This document shows positions 60,898 to 64,000 of a stretch of 64,000 nucleotides of DNA, in pieces. Under the pieces are notes generated by a model. That model searched no databases. It had not been told where the DNA came from and saw nothing but the letters and a program-made list of their open reading frames with translations. A program made the position numbers and the translations under genes. Numbering within the stretch: the first letter of the stretch is position 1; each line of letters opens with the position of its first letter. The DNA is from Pseudonocardia thermophila (GTDB lineage: Bacteria > Actinomycetota > Actinomycetes > Mycobacteriales > Pseudonocardiaceae): assembly GCF_900142365.1 (NCBI RefSeq), contig NZ_FRAP01000011.1, forward strand, positions 124,001 to 188,000. The letters run 5' to 3'.

Positions 60898-61824
60898 ATG
60901 AGGAGCCTGATCGTCGAAGAATTCGGCGCCCCCGACGTGCTTCAGCTGGTCGACGGGCCCGTCCCCGAACCCGGCCCGGAGGACGTCCTCGTCCGCGTCG
61001 CCGCCGCGGGACTGAACTGGATCGACGTGTCGCTGCGCGCCGGCAGGCTGCAGCACGCCGGTCTGCTCGTCCCGGCCCCGCGGTACGGGATGGGCTGGGA
61101 CGTCGCCGGCACCGTCGAGGCCGTCGGTACCCGCGTCACCGCCGTCGCGCCCGGCGACCGCGTCATCGGGCTGCGGGACGTCCTCGGCCGGCCCGGCACC
61201 CACGCCGAGTTCGTCGCGCTGCACGAGTCCGCCGTCGTCGACGCCCCCGACGGCGTCGATCTCCTGACCGCCGGCGGTCTCCCACTGGCCGGGGTCACGG
61301 CCATCGGCGCTGTCCGCGCAGCATCATCCGGCAGATCGCTGCTGGTCACCGGCGGGGGCGGGGTGATCGGGCAGATGTGCGTCGCAGTCGCCGTCCACCG
61401 CGGCCTCGACGTCGTGGCGGCCGGCCGGGCGGGCGACGCGAAACGGATCGAGGGCCTCGGCGCCCGGTTCGCCGACACCGACGACCTGGCCGTGCAGCTG
61501 CGGACCCTGGGACCGCGCGGGGTGGATGCGGTGATCGACACCGCCAACCTCGGTGCCGCCGCCCATGAGGCCCTCCGCGGCGGTGGCACCTTCGTGGCGC
61601 TCGTCCGCCCGTTCGCGCCGCTTCCCCTGCGCGGTACCCGGGTCGTGGTCCACGAGTCGTGGGCCGACACCACCGTCCTGCGCGAGCTGGTCGAGCTGGT
61701 CGAGAAGGACGTCGTCGTCCCGCCGGACGTGCTGCCGCACCGGTTGGGTGAGGCCGCCGCAGCGCACGCCCTCATGGAGGCGGGTGGCCTGCGCAGCCGC
61801 ATCGTGCTCACCCCGGACGCCTGA
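60898..61824 (+). CDS. Quinone-oxidoreductase-like MDR protein
   Basis: 308 residues. Zinc-free MDR of the quinone oxidoreductase group: DVLVRVAAAGLNWIDVSLRAG, GMGWDVAGTVEAVG, PGDRVIGL, and the NADPH loop SLLVTGGGGVIGQMCVAV. Reduces quinones or enones. ATG at 60898 without strong SD. Its stop overlaps the start of the hydrolase (TGATG), and two more genes follow closely. Confidence 0.87.
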   Translation: MRSLIVEEFGAPDVLQLVDGPVPEPGPEDVLVRVAAAGLNWIDVSLRAGRLQHAGLLVPAPRYGMGWDVAGTVEAVGTRVTAVAPGDRVIGLRDVLGRPGTHAEFVALHESAVVDAPDGVDLLTAGGLPLAGVTAIGAVRAASSGRSLLVTGGGGVIGQMCVAVAVHRGLDVVAAGRAGDAKRIEGLGARFADTDDLAVQLRTLGPRGVDAVIDTANLGAAAHEALRGGGTFVALVRPFAPLPLRGTRVVVHESWADTTVLRELVELVEKDVVVPPDVLPHRLGEAAAAHALMEAGGLRSRIVLTPDA

Positions 61825-62504
61825 TGCGGCGCCGCCTGGTACTCGTCCACGGTGCCTGGCACGGCGCCTGGGCGTGGGCTCCCGTGGCCGATCTGCTGCG
61901 CGCCGCCGGCCACGAGGTCGTCGCCCTCGACCTGCCCGGGGCCGACGGCGATCCCGCGGTGTCGCTGTCCGATCAGGCGCGAGCCGTCTGCGAGGCCCTC
62001 GCCCCCGGTTCGCTGCTGGTCGCGCACAGCCACGGTGGCCTGGTCGCCCAGGAGGCTGCCGCGGCGGTACCGGATCGCGTCGCCGGGGTGATCGGGATCG
62101 ACGCGTGGTTCGCCGTCGAGCCGGCCTCGTTCCTCGACCTCGTCCCTACCCGGATGGCGGAGCTGATCAGTACGAGCGCCGCGGATCAGCCCGCCGTGCC
62201 GGTGCCGCCGCCGGCGGTGTTCGGCATCGACGATCCGCAGCTCGCCGCCGCTGTCACCCCACGACTGCGGCCCCAGCCCGTGCGCACCTTCACCGATGTG
62301 GCCGCGGGTTTCCGGTTCGCCGACGCCGGCATCCCGGGGATCGGGATCGTCTGCGAGCCGCGCACCCTGCCGTTCGCCGAGCTCGCCGAGGCGCAGGGCT
62401 TCCCCCTCCGGGCGATCACCGCCGGCCACGACGCCATGCTGCTGCGCCCGCCTCAGCTCGCGGCGATGCTCATCGCCGCTGCCGTGGACCTGCACCATGG
62501 ATGA
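61824..62504 (+). CDS. Alpha/beta hydrolase
   Basis: 226 residues. Oxyanion HGAWHGAW, nucleophile elbow AHSHGG (Ser in the G-x-S-x-G position with the first Gly replaced by Ala), and catalytic His in AGHDAML; small cap. Resembles plant-type esterase/hydroxynitrile-lyase-like hydrolases. ATG overlaps the upstream stop. The last eight bases overlap the next gene. Confidence 0.85.
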   Translation: MRRRLVLVHGAWHGAWAWAPVADLLRAAGHEVVALDLPGADGDPAVSLSDQARAVCEALAPGSLLVAHSHGGLVAQEAAAAVPDRVAGVIGIDAWFAVEPASFLDLVPTRMAELISTSAADQPAVPVPPPAVFGIDDPQLAAAVTPRLRPQPVRTFTDVAAGFRFADAGIPGIGIVCEPRTLPFAELAEAQGFPLRAITAGHDAMLLRPPQLAAMLIAAAVDLHHG

Positions 62505-63042
62505 CCTGCTCCGCCTCGACGCCTGCGCACTCGCTGAGATCCGTCGCGTGGTCGACGGCATCCGGTCCGCCGAGTGGGAGCAGCCGACGCCGTGCGCGGG
62601 ATGGAGCGTCCGCGCTCTCGTGGAGCACATGACCACCGAGCACGTCGCCATCTGCGGCGGCACACGCCCCGAGGGCGACCCGGTGCGGGCGTTCGGGCTC
62701 GCCGCCGACCGCTGGCTCGCCTTCTTCACCGGTCGAACGGACCCGGTGCTCGTCCCGTCCTCGCAGACGGAGCAGAGCGTCCGGACCGTGCTCACGGTCC
62801 ACCTGGCCGACATGGTCATCCACCGCTGGGACCTGCTCACCTCACTCGGCCGGGAAGCGCGCGTACCCGAGGACCTGCTCGTCGCCTCCGAGGCCGTGGC
62901 GGTGCGCGCCACCGACCCGCGCAGTCCGCTGGTCGGGGAGGGCCGTGCCTACCGGCCGGCGCTCCCGGCTGATCCCGGCGACGACCGGATCGCTGCGCTC
63001 GTGCGCCGCTACGGCCGCGACCCGCACTGGCGGCCGGCCTGA
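62497..63042 (+). CDS. TIGR03086-family DinB-fold protein (mycothiol maleylpyruvate-isomerase-like)
   Basis: 181 residues. WEQPTPCAGWSVRALVEHMTTEHV (metal-site His), VHLADMVIHRWDLL and a C-terminal YRPALPADPGDDRIAALVRRYGRDP. Members bind a divalent metal and may use mycothiol. ATG at 62497 lies eight bases inside the hydrolase gene. Confidence 0.85.
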   Translation: MDDLLRLDACALAEIRRVVDGIRSAEWEQPTPCAGWSVRALVEHMTTEHVAICGGTRPEGDPVRAFGLAADRWLAFFTGRTDPVLVPSSQTEQSVRTVLTVHLADMVIHRWDLLTSLGREARVPEDLLVASEAVAVRATDPRSPLVGEGRAYRPALPADPGDDRIAALVRRYGRDPHWRPA

Positions 63043-63116
63043 ACGTGGCGCGAGCCCATCGCCGCGTGGCCACGTCCGCGGTTCAAGCGGGCGCCTGCCG
63101 CGCCCATCGTGGGGAT

Positions 63117-63515
63117 GTGAGCCTCCAGGACTGCCCGGGTCACATCGTGCTGGCCCGCCTCGGTGAACGGTGGGCGACCCTGCTCGTCGCGTCGCTGGCG
63201 GACGGCCCGCGCCACCACGGAGACCTGCGTCGCGAGCACCCGCAGCTGACGCAGAAGATGCTGACGCAGACGCTGCGCGGCCTCGAACGTGACGGGTTCG
63301 TCGATCGATGCGTCGAGACCACCGTGGTCCCCGCCCGGGTGCGCTACTCGCTGACCGGGCTGGGCCGGCAGCTGCTCTCGCTGCAGCGCACCGTCTACGA
63401 CTGGGCCGAGGCGCACGTCGACGCGATCCGCTCCGCCCGCCAGGACTTCGACACCCGGGTGCTGCGCGGCGAACGGCCGTCGGTGATCGAGCTCAACCGA
63501 GTGCATCGCGGGTAG
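63117..63515 (+). CDS. HxlR-family winged-helix regulator
   Basis: 132 residues from GTG 63117. HxlR core: LARLGERWATLLVASLADGPRHHGDLRREHPQLTQKMLTQTLRGLERDGFVDR. The usual N-terminal Cys (SLQDCPG) is present, as in redox- or aldehyde-sensing HxlR/QorR-type repressors. A longer start at GTG 63045 is possible, but its extension is Arg/Ala-rich. Near the MDR quinone-oxidoreductase gene, a common QorR-type pairing. Confidence 0.85.
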   Translation: MSLQDCPGHIVLARLGERWATLLVASLADGPRHHGDLRREHPQLTQKMLTQTLRGLERDGFVDRCVETTVVPARVRYSLTGLGRQLLSLQRTVYDWAEAHVDAIRSARQDFDTRVLRGERPSVIELNRVHRG

Positions 63516-63589
63516 TGGTGGCCGGATCTCGTCGGTCGATGGCCGTCGCGCCGGCAGCCGTTCGGGATCCGCCGCCGTACGGTGCCAGC

Positions 63590-64000
63590 GTGACGCCCCA
63601 CCGGGTCGCGCTCCTCGTGCCGCAGCGGTTCTCGATGTTCGAGGTCGGGATCGCGCTGGAGATCTTCGCCGGCCACCGCAGCGGGCTCCCCGAGCCCTGG
63701 TACGACGTGCAGCTGTGCGCGGCCGATCCGGCTGCTGTGCTGGCGGACTGCGGCCTGGTCACCGTGCCGATCCCGTACGGGCTCGACGCCGTCGACGCGG
63801 CGGACACCGTGATCGTCGCCGGGGCCGGGGTCGGGGCTGTCCGGTGGACCCCGACCAGCCGGTCGTCCCGCCCGATCCCGATGTCCTGGCCGCGCTCCGC
63901 CGCGCGCACGCTCGCGGCGCACGCATCGTGTCGTTCTGCGACGGCGCGTTCGTCCTCGCGTTCGCGGGTCTGCTCGACGATCGCCGCGCGACGACCCACT
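63590..64000 (+). pseudogene. GlxA-type AraC regulator, frameshifted and cut by the window edge
   Basis: From GTG 63590: RVALLVPQRFSMFEVGIALEIFAG and DTVIVAGAGVG, the DJ-1/PfpI-like N-terminal domain of GlxA regulators. The frame then fails; from about 63844 another frame continues DPDQPVVPPDPDVLAALRRA and GARIVSFCDGAFVLAFAGLL. A single missing base near 63834-63843 accounts for this. The AraC HTH would lie beyond the window. Mutation or assembly error. Confidence 0.7.

Overview
The window is very GC-rich with long overlapping GC-frame ORFs, GTG starts and GGAGG ribosome sites. It encodes a DevS/DevR (DosS/DosR) pair, short cytochrome bd with a fused CydDC, mycobacterial dormancy-family proteins (Rv1733c-, Rv2004c- and Hrp1-like) and a mycothiol-type DinB-fold protein. 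This indicates an actinobacterium of the Pseudonocardiales/Mycobacteriales type. My best guess is a Pseudonocardia-like organism; this is inference, as no rRNA or marker gene is present.

Region 1 (about 0.03-54.3 kb) looks like one hypoxia/dormancy island built around devS (724-2433) and devR (2613-3263). It holds nine universal stress proteins, five Acg-type nitroreductase-like proteins, seven CBS-domain proteins (four with a C-terminal BON domain, one of them frameshifted), the cydA-cydB-cydDC operon, PEP synthase, GAPDH, a zinc alcohol dehydrogenase, a GNAT/acyl-CoA-synthetase fusion, a P-type cation ATPase, SulP and PiT transporters, a CYTH-CHAD protein, SpoIIAA-like and STAS proteins, Hsp20 and a pyridoxamine-oxidase-like protein. 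It also holds two proteins resembling the proteasome activator Bpa/PafE that lack its C-terminal docking tail. Many intergenic regions carry a 14-bp inverted repeat of the form GGGAC-N4-GGCCC, close to the mycobacterial DosR box. The likely logic is that DevS senses O2, NO or redox state through a haem GAF domain, DevR binds these boxes, and the cell switches to cytochrome bd respiration, altered carbon flux and ion transport, and ATP- or nucleotide-sensing stress proteins.

Region 2 (about 54.4-60.6 kb) is an aromatic or steroid ring catabolic cluster: a GntR/FCD regulator divergent from an FAA hydrolase, an extradiol dioxygenase, a PucR-type regulator, an HsaA-like flavin monooxygenase and a DUF3237 protein.

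Region 3 (60.9-64 kb) has a quinone-oxidoreductase-like MDR protein, an alpha/beta hydrolase, a TIGR03086-type protein, an HxlR regulator and a frameshifted, window-truncated GlxA-type regulator.

Between genes there are two families of repeated long hairpins, and several 13-20-bp tandem repeats that begin at or just after stop codons. Two apparent single-base frameshifts (near 52,130 and 63,838) may be real mutations or assembly errors. I saw no tRNA, rRNA, CRISPR array, transposase or phage gene.
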